A stretch of 14,261 bases of DNA from DASQGA01 sp035535315 (GCA_035535315.1 DATLQD010000001.1:1-14261); one strand, 5' to 3'. Shown: positions 1 to 5,832, numbered from the stretch's first letter. Notes: generated by a model from the letters alone, not told the origin. Numbers and translations are program-made.

Positions 1-141
1 TCCCGAGCATCTCCGCGACGCTGCACGCGCGCGCATCCGGGCGCGTAGGCGGAGCCGTTTTCCGCGTAGCGCGTAGGTCCACACGGCACTCGTAGTTTGT
101 GCTGTCCGGCGAAGGCACCAGCACCTCAGCCGCCGGCAAGA

Positions 142-252
142 AAAGTGTGCCCCCCCGAGGAGGCGAAGCGGCTCGAGGAGAGGTTCGCCTCACCGACCCC
201 CGAAGTTGGTACCGAAGTTGGTACCGACCTGAGAGAACCTGAGAGGATCTGA
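142..252 (+). pseudogene. Tyrosine recombinase remnant A (C-terminal tail)
   Basis: The reading frame ending at TGA 250-252 encodes a tail containing EEAKRLEERF and then ...TDLREPERI. This matches in style the helix and tail of actinobacterial phage-type integrases, and it aligns with the tail of remnant B (...STDLTAPEVT). The stop codons of the two copies are exactly 2503 bp apart. Upstream of about 142 the coding sense is lost: a motif like HLAGKKVFPEE can only be recovered by allowing small indels around 124-156, and there is an in-frame TAG at 67-69. No catalytic box is present, so no activity is expected. The tail also carries a 12-bp tandem duplication that adds EVGT twice. Identification as an integrase rests mainly on homology to remnant B. 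Confidence 0.5.
201..224 (+). repeat. Two perfect tandem copies of a 12-bp unit
   Basis: The unit CGAAGTTGGTAC occurs twice back to back (201-212 and 213-224) and is followed by CGA. It lies inside integrase remnant A, where it repeats the residues EVGT, and it creates two GGTACC palindromes. It looks like a slippage duplication in a decaying gene. Confidence 0.9.
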
Positions 253-323
253 GATGACGCAAACGGCTTGGATAACAGGGAAGACGACCCGGCAGACCCC
301 ACCTTCGGGAACCAGCTCTTCTA
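226..323 (+). repeat. Conserved integrase 3' end and flank, copy A
   Basis: This stretch aligns without gaps to 2729-2826. It covers the last codons of integrase remnant A, its stop codon and about 70 bp of non-coding flank. The two best-conserved blocks are TGAC[GC]CAAACG (255-265) and AACCAGCTCTTCTA (310-323). By hand count, about 60% of positions match over the 80 bp beginning near the stop. Conservation beyond the stop codon suggests an element end or attachment region that moved together with the integrase, which is an inference. Confidence 0.6.
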
Positions 324-394
324 ACAAAAAGCCAGTACCCATGCGGCTTCGACCGTACTGTCTGCTGGAACTTTCTACTGGGCTGTCCCGGAGC

Positions 395-730
395 TCAGGC
401 GCCAAATCCACGTGCCCAGCGTTTGAAGAGCTTGTCGAGCGCCTCGTCCGAAAAGTGGGCGCTTTCCGCTTCAAGGCTCGTTAGGCGCTCGGAGAGGTCA
501 GACACGGCTTCCTTCAGTTTCTCAACCTCGTCCTTGTTCGCCATGCCGCCCGCCCATTCCCACACGGCATCTCTGACCTGGCTTCTGCGGCGTACCCGGT
601 CGCGGCGAAGCGCCCATAGACAAAAGGCGAACGTGCAGATGGCTACCAAAAGGCCCAGACCCGACAACGCCAGGGCGACATGCGGCAACGACCACACATC
701 CCCTTCTCCGACGAACGCCGCAACGAACAC
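395..730 (-). CDS. Small membrane-anchored coiled-coil protein
   Basis: This 111-residue protein is not recognised. Residues about 14-42 form one strongly hydrophobic helix (LALSGLGLLVAICTFAFCLW) followed by a basic patch (RRDRVRRR), as expected for an N-terminal membrane anchor with the rest in the cytoplasm. Residues about 64-92 contain KDEVEKLKEAVSDLSERL, a short amphipathic coiled coil, and the C-terminus is basic. The start is GTG at 728-730, with AGAGG about 10 nt upstream. It is the leftmost of a run of small - strand genes in the accessory zone and lies about 140 bp from integrase remnant A. The anchor-plus-coil layout is coherent enough to call a gene, but its role is unknown; it could be cargo of the decayed element. 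Confidence 0.6.
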   Translation of the reverse strand: MFVAAFVGEGDVWSLPHVALALSGLGLLVAICTFAFCLWALRRDRVRRRSQVRDAVWEWAGGMANKDEVEKLKEAVSDLSERLTSLEAESAHFSDEALDKLFKRWARGFGA

Positions 731-948
731 GCGTACGAGACCTCTTTTTGAAATTCTCTGGCTCGAACTTGCGGAGAGCCCGTCTCATCTCTCCCCCGGA
801 GAGGTGAGCCCGACGCGGGCCTGAATTCGGTCGGGTCGCGGCTACGGACTCTCCGCCAAGATTATGCGCCGAGGGTGTTTGGCTAAACCGCCCCTGACAT
901 TTTGCTTACCCGACCTGTGAGTGCGGCGTATCTGGCGACGTGTTTTTT

Positions 949-980
949 AGGAGCCGCTGTGCCGGGGCAAAGCGGCTCCT
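949..980 (-). terminator. Strong hairpin downstream of the PRC-barrel gene, no U-tract
   Basis: A perfect 10-bp inverted repeat (AGGAGCCGCT at 949-958, AGCGGCTCCT at 971-980) encloses a 12-nt loop. It starts 15 bp past the stop codon of the PRC-barrel gene. Read in that gene's direction the hairpin is followed by six A residues rather than U, so it is not a canonical intrinsic terminator. It may be a U-less terminator, common in actinobacteria, or a 3'-end stabiliser. Confidence 0.55.
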
Positions 981-995
981 AGTTCGTCACGGTCT

Positions 996-1391
996 TTAGA
1001 GCAGCTCGTCGCCGCGACTGGTGCTTGAGCGGCCGTAGTAGCCGCCAACCTCGTCGCGGTAAGCGTCGTCGCGGTAGCTGTCTTCGTCGAACTCCGGTGC
1101 GTCCTTGATCTGATCCTTCGTGCGGTCGACGTACACGGTCTCCTTCTCGCTGTCGACTCGGTTCACCACACCGGCGGGGAGCATCACCTTCTTGCCGAAG
1201 ATCCACACTCCCGTGTCGACCACGATGTAACTGGAGCCCACTTCGTAGGTTGCCTCGTCGATCTTTCCGATCCCGCCGTCGAGAGCTTCCACGCTCCAGC
1301 CGGTCACATCGACCGCTCCGGTCATGTCGGCGCCGAGAGTTGACTGGTCGCCGTAGTTCCAGACGTTTTCTTCTGTCCGCTCGTTCTCCAT
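996..1391 (-). CDS. PRC-barrel domain protein
   Basis: This 131-residue protein has a PRC-barrel-like core at about residues 28-115. A TGW.VEALDGGIGKID opening is followed by YIVVDTGVWIFGKK (about 55-68), a VMLPAGVV strand, and then the V.VDRTKDQIKDAPEF segment that typically closes stand-alone PRC-barrel proteins. The C-terminus is acidic and rich in Tyr, Arg and Asp. The PRC-barrel fold is a small beta-barrel found in photosynthetic reaction centre H subunits, RimM and many soluble stress-associated proteins; it usually mediates protein binding. The ATG at 1389-1391 lies 13 bp after the stop of the 22-residue hydrophobic peptide gene, and the nearest AGGGG overlaps that stop codon, suggesting coupled translation. 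Both genes are probably driven by the SigB/SigF-like promoter at 1503-1528, which points to a general stress role. The family call is firm; the function is not. Confidence 0.85.
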   Translation of the reverse strand: MENERTEENVWNYGDQSTLGADMTGAVDVTGWSVEALDGGIGKIDEATYEVGSSYIVVDTGVWIFGKKVMLPAGVVNRVDSEKETVYVDRTKDQIKDAPEFDEDSYRDDAYRDEVGGYYGRSSTSRGDELL

Positions 1392-1404
1392 CTAGATCAC
1401 GCCC

Positions 1405-1473
1405 CTAGAAGACGAACATGATCAACAGGACGATCAGAATGATCAGAAGCACTGTTCCAATACCGATGTACAT
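1405..1473 (-). CDS. 22-residue hydrophobic membrane peptide
   Basis: This tiny ORF begins MYIGIGTVLL and ends IMFVF. Almost all of its 22 residues are Ile, Leu, Val, Met or Phe, with no charged residue, so it should form a single membrane helix. It has a textbook Shine-Dalgarno GGGAGG (1478-1483) four bases before the ATG, and it sits about 23 nt downstream of the predicted transcription start of a SigB/SigF-like promoter. The PRC-barrel gene follows 13 bp after its stop. The combination of promoter, ribosome site, start and hydrophobicity makes chance unlikely. It resembles other small hydrophobic stress peptides of bacteria in size and composition, but I cannot assign it to a named family. 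It could modulate membrane properties or recruit the PRC-barrel protein. Confidence 0.75.
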   Translation of the reverse strand: MYIGIGTVLLIILIVLLIMFVF

Positions 1474-1502
1474 GAGACCTCCCGTCGTAGCGTTGTCTCG
1501 CA

Positions 1503-1528
1503 ATACCCGTCTGGAGCCTCGGAAAACC
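1503..1528 (-). promoter_or_regulatory. SigB/SigF-type stress promoter
   Basis: On the - strand the sequence reads GGTTT (1524-1528), a 15-nt spacer, then GGGTAT (1503-1508). This matches the actinobacterial group-3 general stress sigma consensus (GGTTT-N15-17-GGGTA). Transcription would begin near 1496, leaving a leader of about 23 nt that contains the GGGAGG ribosome site of the 22-residue peptide gene. No other site with both boxes at this spacing was found in the window. Confidence 0.75.
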
Positions 1529-1732
1529 ACCGGCGACCGGCAAGTTGCAGGGGGCCGCGCCGGCAGGGCGTGCGGCTGTCAAGGAGGCCAGCAAGAGCCT
1601 GGGCCGCTGGCTTAGTTCGCCTACCTTCGAGCAATGGCGACCAGCGCGAGCACGGCGTTTGCGTATTCGATGTGGAGGACCGGGGGCGCTGTCACTAGCC
1701 GCCTAGCGAACGAGCGCGGCTAAGCCGCCGCT

Positions 1733-2035
1733 TCATTGACTGTGCCGCTCGACAGCCTCCCAGAGTGCCTCGCGATTCTTGCCCTTACCAAGGCGCTGAA
1801 TCGTCATGTCGAAGTGCTCCCGCCGCCGCTTTTCGCGCCACTCGTCGCGCCTGTCCGCGTACGGTCCTTCACCCTGCAGGTATCGCGCGAATGCCTTGCC
1901 AACCTCGTCGATGAGCGCGCGCTGTTTCGCCTCGAAGTCAGACACGGTGCCAAGGGATAGGTCCAACCACGTTCGTAATGTCGCGTTCACGAGAAACGTA
2001 AACCAGCACTTGGCGACAGGCGAGGAGTTGGGCAA
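1733..2035 (-). CDS. Hypothetical charged small protein
   Basis: This is an unrecognised protein of up to 100 residues. The C-terminal two thirds (from about SDFEAKQRALIDEVGKAF onward) are rich in Glu, Arg and Lys and predicted helical, with a coding-like codon pattern and no membrane segment or signal peptide. The start is uncertain: the longest reading begins at TTG 2033-2035 and has a GGAGG 14 nt upstream within a palindrome, while an in-frame GTG (the V of VNATLRTW) would give a shorter product without a ribosome site. The gene lies between the PRC-barrel operon and the zinc-ribbon gene, all on the same strand. Confidence 0.45.
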   Translation of the reverse strand: MPNSSPVAKCWFTFLVNATLRTWLDLSLGTVSDFEAKQRALIDEVGKAFARYLQGEGPYADRRDEWREKRRREHFDMTIQRLGKGKNREALWEAVERHSQ

Positions 2036-2038
2036 ACC

Positions 2039-2054
2039 GGAGGACTAATCCTCC
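2039..2054 (-). promoter_or_regulatory. Perfect 16-bp stem-loop carrying an SD-like arm
   Basis: GGAGGA and TCCTCC flank a 4-nt loop. The hairpin sits between the zinc-ribbon gene stop (2068) and the TTG start of the next - strand gene (2035). On the - strand the 5' arm is itself GGAGG, so folding would hide the only Shine-Dalgarno-like sequence before that start. It could instead be a small transcript end for the zinc-ribbon gene. Confidence 0.4.
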
Positions 2055-2067
2055 GTGCAGTGCTAGC

Positions 2068-2367
2068 TCAGCTCAGTGCCCGTTTCGCGCGCTTTTCTTC
2101 CAGAATCGCATGGGAGTGGAGCCTGATGAAGCCGCAGTTTGTACACGCCCACGAGTAGACAAGCATCCCTCCGGTTCCCCCACCGTCGCGGAGCGTCGTC
2201 CCTTCAAGGTCTACGGCGGTGAGGTGGATGAAGAGATTGCCGACGTCCCCCGGCGGAGCCCACCCGTTCTCCCCGCAGAACGGACACAAGGCGCTCGCCT
2301 TCACGGAGGCCAAGACCACCTCGGCCCATTCGTAATCAAGACCCGGTTGCCCGGGATTCCTGCCCAT
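2068..2367 (-). CDS. Zinc-ribbon small protein
   Basis: This is a 99-residue protein with two CxxC knuckles: CPFCGENGW (Cys28, Cys31) and CTNCGFIRLH (Cys75, Cys78). They are separated by a beta-rich segment ending in a Gly-rich GGGTGGMLVYSW stretch. This is the layout of rubredoxin-like zinc ribbons in small bacterial hypothetical proteins (CPxCG...W ... CxNCGxxRL). The four cysteines probably bind one zinc ion. A zinc ribbon can bind nucleic acid or protein, and nothing here decides which. The start is taken as ATG 2365-2367, which lacks a clear ribosome site; in-frame GTG codons in the VVLASV segment would keep both knuckles. The gene lies just upstream of integrase remnant B. Confidence 0.65.
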   Translation of the reverse strand: MGRNPGQPGLDYEWAEVVLASVKASALCPFCGENGWAPPGDVGNLFIHLTAVDLEGTTLRDGGGTGGMLVYSWACTNCGFIRLHSHAILEEKRAKRALS

Positions 2368-2502
2368 TACAGGCGGGACCGTAAGCGATTTAGGCTGCCA
2401 AAGCTACTTCTCGGCTGTGACGGCGGGCAGAACTAGCGCCCTGCTACTGCTCGCCCGCCGCGATTCGCGCCCGCCAGTCGTCGTGATAGCCCCGCAAAAC
2501 CT

Positions 2503-2755
2503 CTGCGTGCCGGCGTCGAGGGGAAGCTGCGCCCGTTCCACGACCTCAGCCACTCGGTGATCACGCACGACGCGGCTTCGGGCTCGAGCGCGATCGCGGT
2601 CATGGCGAAGGCCGGCCATCGGAACATGGCGACCACCCGGACCTATCTGCACCCTTGCGGGCGTCGTCTTCCGCGACGAGCTCGAGCGTCGGCTGCTCGG
2701 AGCGGCCGAACCAGTAGAAAGTTCTACTGATCTCACGGCACCTGAGGTCACCTAG
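2503..2755 (+). pseudogene. Tyrosine recombinase/phage integrase remnant B
   Basis: From about 2503 the frame reads LRAGVEGKLRPFHDL, then THDAASG, AVMAKAGHRNM and TTRTYLH. This is the C-terminal catalytic half of a tyrosine recombinase. The second-box HxLRH motif is changed to HDLSH: the catalytic Arg codon has become AGC at 2548-2550. The GHR motif and the Tyr nucleophile (TAT 2644-2646) remain. One extra C near 2652-2654 shifts the frame just after YLH; in the corrected frame the text resumes LAGVVFRDELERRLLG and ends ...STDLTAPEVT at TAG 2753-2755. A stop at 2434-2436 and the absence of an N-terminal domain show that the gene is also truncated. It is a dead gene; the insertion also argues against recent activity. 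Confidence 0.85.
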
Positions 2756-2826
2756 CGTGACCCAAACGCAGGAAACAAGCGGGTACGTGACCGAGCAAAC
2801 TCCGCTGTTGATAACCAGCTCTTCTA
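2729..2826 (+). repeat. Conserved integrase 3' end and flank, copy B
   Basis: This is the counterpart of 226-323, aligned without gaps at an offset of exactly 2503 bp. It includes the last codons and stop of integrase remnant B, the block TGACCCAAACG (2758-2768) and the block AACCAGCTCTTCTA (2813-2826), which is identical in both copies. Pairing of an integrase 3' end with a fixed flank is typical of an attachment-site-proximal integrase gene; that role is inferred. Confidence 0.6.
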
Positions 2827-2940
2827 GGCCTTTCCGCTCAACCAAGCCGTTTGCGCCCACTTGGTACTGATTTTTGGTACCGGCTCGGGCGAGCTAAGAC
2901 GTTCTACCGGTCGACCAGCTCGACCCCAGCCTGGGAGGAA

Positions 2941-2977
2941 GGCCTCAAGAGAGGCCCGGAGATCCCTGGTCTCTCTT
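2941..2977 (+). terminator. Possible terminator between convergent integrase remnant and - strand gene
   Basis: GGCCTC and GAGGCC form a short stem at 2941-2956. It is followed by an imperfect GAGA/TCTC pairing and then a CTCTTTTTCTC run. The position, between a + strand integrase end and the end of the - strand gene at 3010, suits a terminator, but the stem is weak and interrupted. Confidence 0.3.
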
Positions 2978-3009
2978 TTTCTCACCTGCCCAGCGCATCA
3001 GGACTTCGC

Positions 3010-3516
3010 CTACCGCAAGGAGGGTTCGCGCGTCCAGTATTTCTGTGCGGGCCGATCACTCTTCGTGAAGGAGACTTCACGGAAGTAATGGTCCCAAGTG
3101 AAGCTTCCATCGAGGTCGGTGAATACGGCTTCCGCTTCGGCGAGCTCGTGTGCAGGGACGATCAGCGTCGCTTTCTTCGGGAAGTAGGGCCGACCGTTGA
3201 CTTCGTCGTAGCTGGGTTGGTCATCGCCTTTGAAGCCGTCAATCTTGTCAACGAAGACGCAAGCTCCTGCGGGCCGAAGCTCGCTTCCGATGAACTGGTC
3301 GAAGGCCTGCGTGGCCTCTTCGTACGAGTGGGCCTCGACGAGGAGATCGAACTCCTTCCGATATACCGCGACCGGCTTCTTTAGGAGAAACGGGGCAGGC
3401 GTAGGCGTGCGTGGCGCCCTGTCGTCGCGGAGCTCAACGAAGAAGTCGACGATTAGCTTGATCGACAGGAGTGCGAGGGCGAGCACGAGACTGGGAGCGT
3501 GCGACAGTAACCACAT
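3010..3516 (-). CDS. Single-pass membrane protein with soluble C-terminal domain
   Basis: This unrecognised protein is 168 residues long from the ATG at 3514-3516. Residues about 7-30 (LVLALALLSIKLIVDFFVEL) form one membrane helix right after a very short N-terminus. It is followed by a charged, proline-rich linker (RDDRAPRTPTPAP) and a soluble mixed alpha/beta domain of about 115 residues (YRKEFDLLVEAHSYEEATQAF... FPKKATLIVPAHEL). No catalytic motif was seen. The open frame extends further upstream to 3624, but that part is basic and low-complexity, and starting at the ATG places the hydrophobic helix at the N-terminus. No good ribosome site precedes it. It is the rightmost gene of the - strand accessory cluster. 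Confidence 0.6.
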   Translation of the reverse strand: MWLLSHAPSLVLALALLSIKLIVDFFVELRDDRAPRTPTPAPFLLKKPVAVYRKEFDLLVEAHSYEEATQAFDQFIGSELRPAGACVFVDKIDGFKGDDQPSYDEVNGRPYFPKKATLIVPAHELAEAEAVFTDLDGSFTWDHYFREVSFTKSDRPAQKYWTREPSLR

Positions 3517-3666
3517 TTCGACCACATGATGCCAGCTTCGGCGGGTGCTCAAATGCCGTCGCAAAATGGCGCTTAGGTGAGCTCTCGCGCGTTTGTACTT
3601 GAGGGGGCACGTCAAGGGCTGCACTTCGGCCCCTCCGGCCGGCGGCCGAAGCGAAAGCGGATCGAG

Positions 3667-4068
3667 CTAGTCAGCCCACCAGTCGCGCTGGCCCTCGACG
3701 TCTTCGCGCGGAGCCTCACCGAGATTGGGCGCGCCGATGACGATGATCTCGAGGCCTCCCGGTCCGGCCTCGTAGCCTCGCCACGTACCGGGCGGGACGC
3801 GCACCACGTCCCACTCCTTGAGCTCGACGATCTCGTCGTCGAGCTTCATCCGCCCGCCCCCGCGCGCGACCACGTACACCTCCTCCTGCTTCTTGTGCGT
3901 GTGGCCGTACGGAAAGCGATAGCCGGGTGGGACGCGCTGGTAGCTCAGACCGGATTGTTCGAGCTCGAGCGCCTGGGTCGCTAAGCGGAACTCCAAATCC
4001 GGCGCGCCGTCGAACCTGGACCCGACGTCCTCTAGGTCCTCCTTGAGGTTTTTGAGTGTGAACGGCAC
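3667..4068 (-). CDS. Cupin domain protein
   Basis: This 133-residue single-domain cupin starts at GTG 4066-4068, where the product begins (M)PFTLKNLKED as in typical relatives; AGGA lies 8 nt upstream. Cupin motif 1 is clear: G49 ... GHTHKKQEEVYVV with His56, His58 and Glu62/63 as likely metal ligands, followed by GGGRMKLDD. Motif 2 (DVVRVPPGTWRGYEAG) has the PPGT turn, but the usual last histidine is replaced by Arg/Tyr, so metal binding may rest on three ligands. The product ends WWAD. Such stand-alone cupins range from isomerases to dioxygenases to small-molecule sensors, and the substrate cannot be read from sequence. It is divergent from the lipoprotein gene across a 275-bp gap. The open frame upstream to 4323 lacks cupin homology and is probably non-coding. 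Confidence 0.85.
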   Translation of the reverse strand: MPFTLKNLKEDLEDVGSRFDGAPDLEFRLATQALELEQSGLSYQRVPPGYRFPYGHTHKKQEEVYVVARGGGRMKLDDEIVELKEWDVVRVPPGTWRGYEAGPGGLEIIVIGAPNLGEAPREDVEGQRDWWAD

Positions 4069-4106
4069 GGTCGCAATCCTACGCAGTGACTCGCCGGGGT
4101 CAGGCA

Positions 4107-4120
4107 GAATGCGAGCATTC
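4107..4120. promoter_or_regulatory. Palindrome upstream of the cupin gene
   Basis: GAATGC and GCATTC are separated by two bases, about 40 bp before the cupin GTG. The position and dyad symmetry suit a regulator binding site, but no regulator gene is adjacent. Confidence 0.25.
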
Positions 4121-4343
4121 CGAGGCGAGCACTCTATCTTCGCTTTAGTGCCAGTTTCTCCGCACGGGTCGGGATGCGACTCGGGATAGCTCGTGAGTGG
4201 CACCGCGAAAAATCGGCTGCCTGAGGGAGATTTAGGGGGCTCGCTCACGTGCATGGGGGGGATCGCGTCGCCGCGTCGAGCGGCCGGTTGCGCACGCTCG
4301 TAGATTTCCGTGCGCCGCCACAATTCGCATTAGGATCGACGGC

Positions 4344-5018
4344 GTGCGAGCAGTCCTCCTCGCGATCGCATTGGTAGTCGCGACCGGCCTCGTCGCCTGT
4401 GGCGGCGACGAGGCCGCTCCGCTCACTCTGGAACAGCGACTCTTGCGCGAGTCGGACGTACCGGGCTCTAAGGTTGACCCCGTCGAGGTGCGGCTGACCG
4501 CCGACGATCTCGACGAGTTCACGGGCTGGCCAGAGCACATCCTGGCAGCCGAGATCGATCGCAGCAAGCTCGAGGACGCAGGGTTCGTCTCGGCCATCCA
4601 TGAGACGCGATTCATCCCGAACACGCCCGGCGGGCCGCATACGCACGACGCCCCTCACGTCCGGATCCTCGTGCTCCAGTTCGAGTCCGACGATGGAGCG
4701 GTCACGGGCGTCGATCTGCTGGTCGAGGAAAGCTTGAAACCCTGCCCCGGCGACTGCGCGATGCAGTTCGAGGAGTTCGACGTGTCCGGCGTGCCCGACG
4801 CCGAGGGCACCCGCCACTTCACGACGAAGGAGTCGCTCGAGGCAACAGGAGGCGAGGGCGTACCCTCCGACTCGTACACGATTGTGTTCGCAGACGGCCC
4901 GTTCGTGTATGAGGTCGAGGGCTTCGCGGATCCGGGGGAGACCTCGAAGAAGCAGATCGAGGAGATCGCCCAGAAGGTGCACGACCGCATCGAGGGCGCA
5001 CCCCCGGCGGAGACGTAG
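4344..5018 (+). CDS. Putative lipoprotein
   Basis: This 224-residue protein starts at GTG 4344, with AGGA 8 nt upstream. The N-terminus (MRAVLLAIALVVATGLVAC) is a lipoprotein signal peptide with lipobox LVAC and Cys19 as the lipid-modified residue, followed by an acidic GGDEAAP linker. The mature part has no motif I recognise. It is acidic, with a Cys pair in KPCPGDCAMQ that could form a disulfide outside the cell, and an alternating beta-rich pattern (VRILVLQFESDDGAV, SYTIVFADGPFVYEVEGFA). It ends in a charged helix (KKQIEEIAQKVHDRI). It should sit on the outer face of the cytoplasmic membrane. The upstream gap of 275 bp is shared with the divergent cupin gene. The lipoprotein call is firm; function is unknown. 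Confidence 0.85.
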   Translation: MRAVLLAIALVVATGLVACGGDEAAPLTLEQRLLRESDVPGSKVDPVEVRLTADDLDEFTGWPEHILAAEIDRSKLEDAGFVSAIHETRFIPNTPGGPHTHDAPHVRILVLQFESDDGAVTGVDLLVEESLKPCPGDCAMQFEEFDVSGVPDAEGTRHFTTKESLEATGGEGVPSDSYTIVFADGPFVYEVEGFADPGETSKKQIEEIAQKVHDRIEGAPPAET

Positions 5019-5203
5019 CTCAGAGAGGACGGCTCAGCCTCGGACCCGGACTCTCGGCCGAGTAGAGATGACGCCCCGGCCCTCGCGCTCGAGCGTGCCG
5101 TCGGCCGTGACAGGATCGGCACCGACAGGCAATAGTCATCGAGGTTCCAGCTATGGACGCTCCCGCCAGGAATAACCCTTCCCCAGGGCGCGTTGCGGAA
5201 GCC

Positions 5204-5740
5204 ATGAACATCATCACGATCGGTAGGGGAAACATCGGTGGCGGCCTCGCCCGCCTTTGGGAGCAGGCGGGACACAACGTCACGAGCCTAGGGCGCGACG
5301 GTGGCGACGCGGCAAACGCGGATGTCGTACTCGTTGCCGTTCCATCGGGCTCGGTCTCGGAGGCGCTCGGCAAGGTGTCCGGGCTCGAAGGCAAGATCGC
5401 AATCGATGCCGCGAACGCGTTCGCGGGGCGCGACGAGCACTACGAGTCGTTGGCGCATGAGGTGAAGGCGCACACGAACGGCCCGGTCGCGAAGGCATTC
5501 AACGCGAACTTCGCGACTCTTTACGATCGGATCGGCGAGCAGCGGGTACGACCGAGTTGCCTTTACGCGGCCGACGAGGAGGCGCGCGAGGTAACAGAGC
5601 AGCTCATCCGCGACGCTGGCTACGACCCCGTAAGCCTCGGAGGGCTGGAGAATGCGCGTGCGCTCGAGGACTTCGTCCCGGGCGTACTCGGGAAGATCGG
5701 CCACGTGTTCTACCGCTTCGCCTCTCCCGGCGATCTTTAG
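5204..5740 (+). CDS. NADP-dependent F420 reductase-like dinucleotide-binding protein
   Basis: This 178-residue Rossmann protein opens MNIITIGRGNIGGGLARLWEQAGH, where residues 7-13 give the GxGxxG nucleotide-binding loop. It continues with SLGRDGGDAANADVVLVAVP, the second strand and the VAVP strand end, and IAIDAANAF. This order matches the F420_oxidored / COG2085 family, whose members bind NADP and, in archaeal Fno, reduce coenzyme F420. At 178 residues it is somewhat shorter than Fno (about 220). The start at ATG 5204 puts the nucleotide fold at the N-terminus; an upstream in-frame ATG at 5153 would add 17 residues without homology. Many COG2085 proteins are not true F420 reductases, so the substrate is open. 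Confidence 0.8.
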   Translation: MNIITIGRGNIGGGLARLWEQAGHNVTSLGRDGGDAANADVVLVAVPSGSVSEALGKVSGLEGKIAIDAANAFAGRDEHYESLAHEVKAHTNGPVAKAFNANFATLYDRIGEQRVRPSCLYAADEEAREVTEQLIRDAGYDPVSLGGLENARALEDFVPGVLGKIGHVFYRFASPGDL

Positions 5741-5832
5741 TTCTTACGAGGCTTGGCGTTGGGTGCGGCTGTCGGTCCACCGCACTAGTACCTCGGCCGC
5801 CGACGGGAGCGTCCGGCTGTCGGGCAGGAATC

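Noticed and set aside
2060..2095. TAGCTCAGCTCAG tRNA D-arm-like sequence
   Set aside because: No acceptor stem, anticodon arm or T-arm can be built around it.
2851..3384. 177-residue + strand open frame
   Set aside because: It overlaps the - strand membrane protein, whose hydrophobic helix and linker are coherent; the + frame shows no domain and runs through the post-integrase flank.
1..3600. CRISPR array or insertion-sequence ends in the accessory zone
   Set aside because: The only short tandem repeat is the two-copy 12-bp unit at 201-224; no spaced repeats, transposase motifs or paired terminal inverted repeats were seen.
5010..5060. TAGCTCAG-like D-arm sequence suggesting a tRNA
   Set aside because: It overlaps the lipoprotein stop codon, and no anticodon stem or T-loop GTTCGA sequence follows at the right distance.
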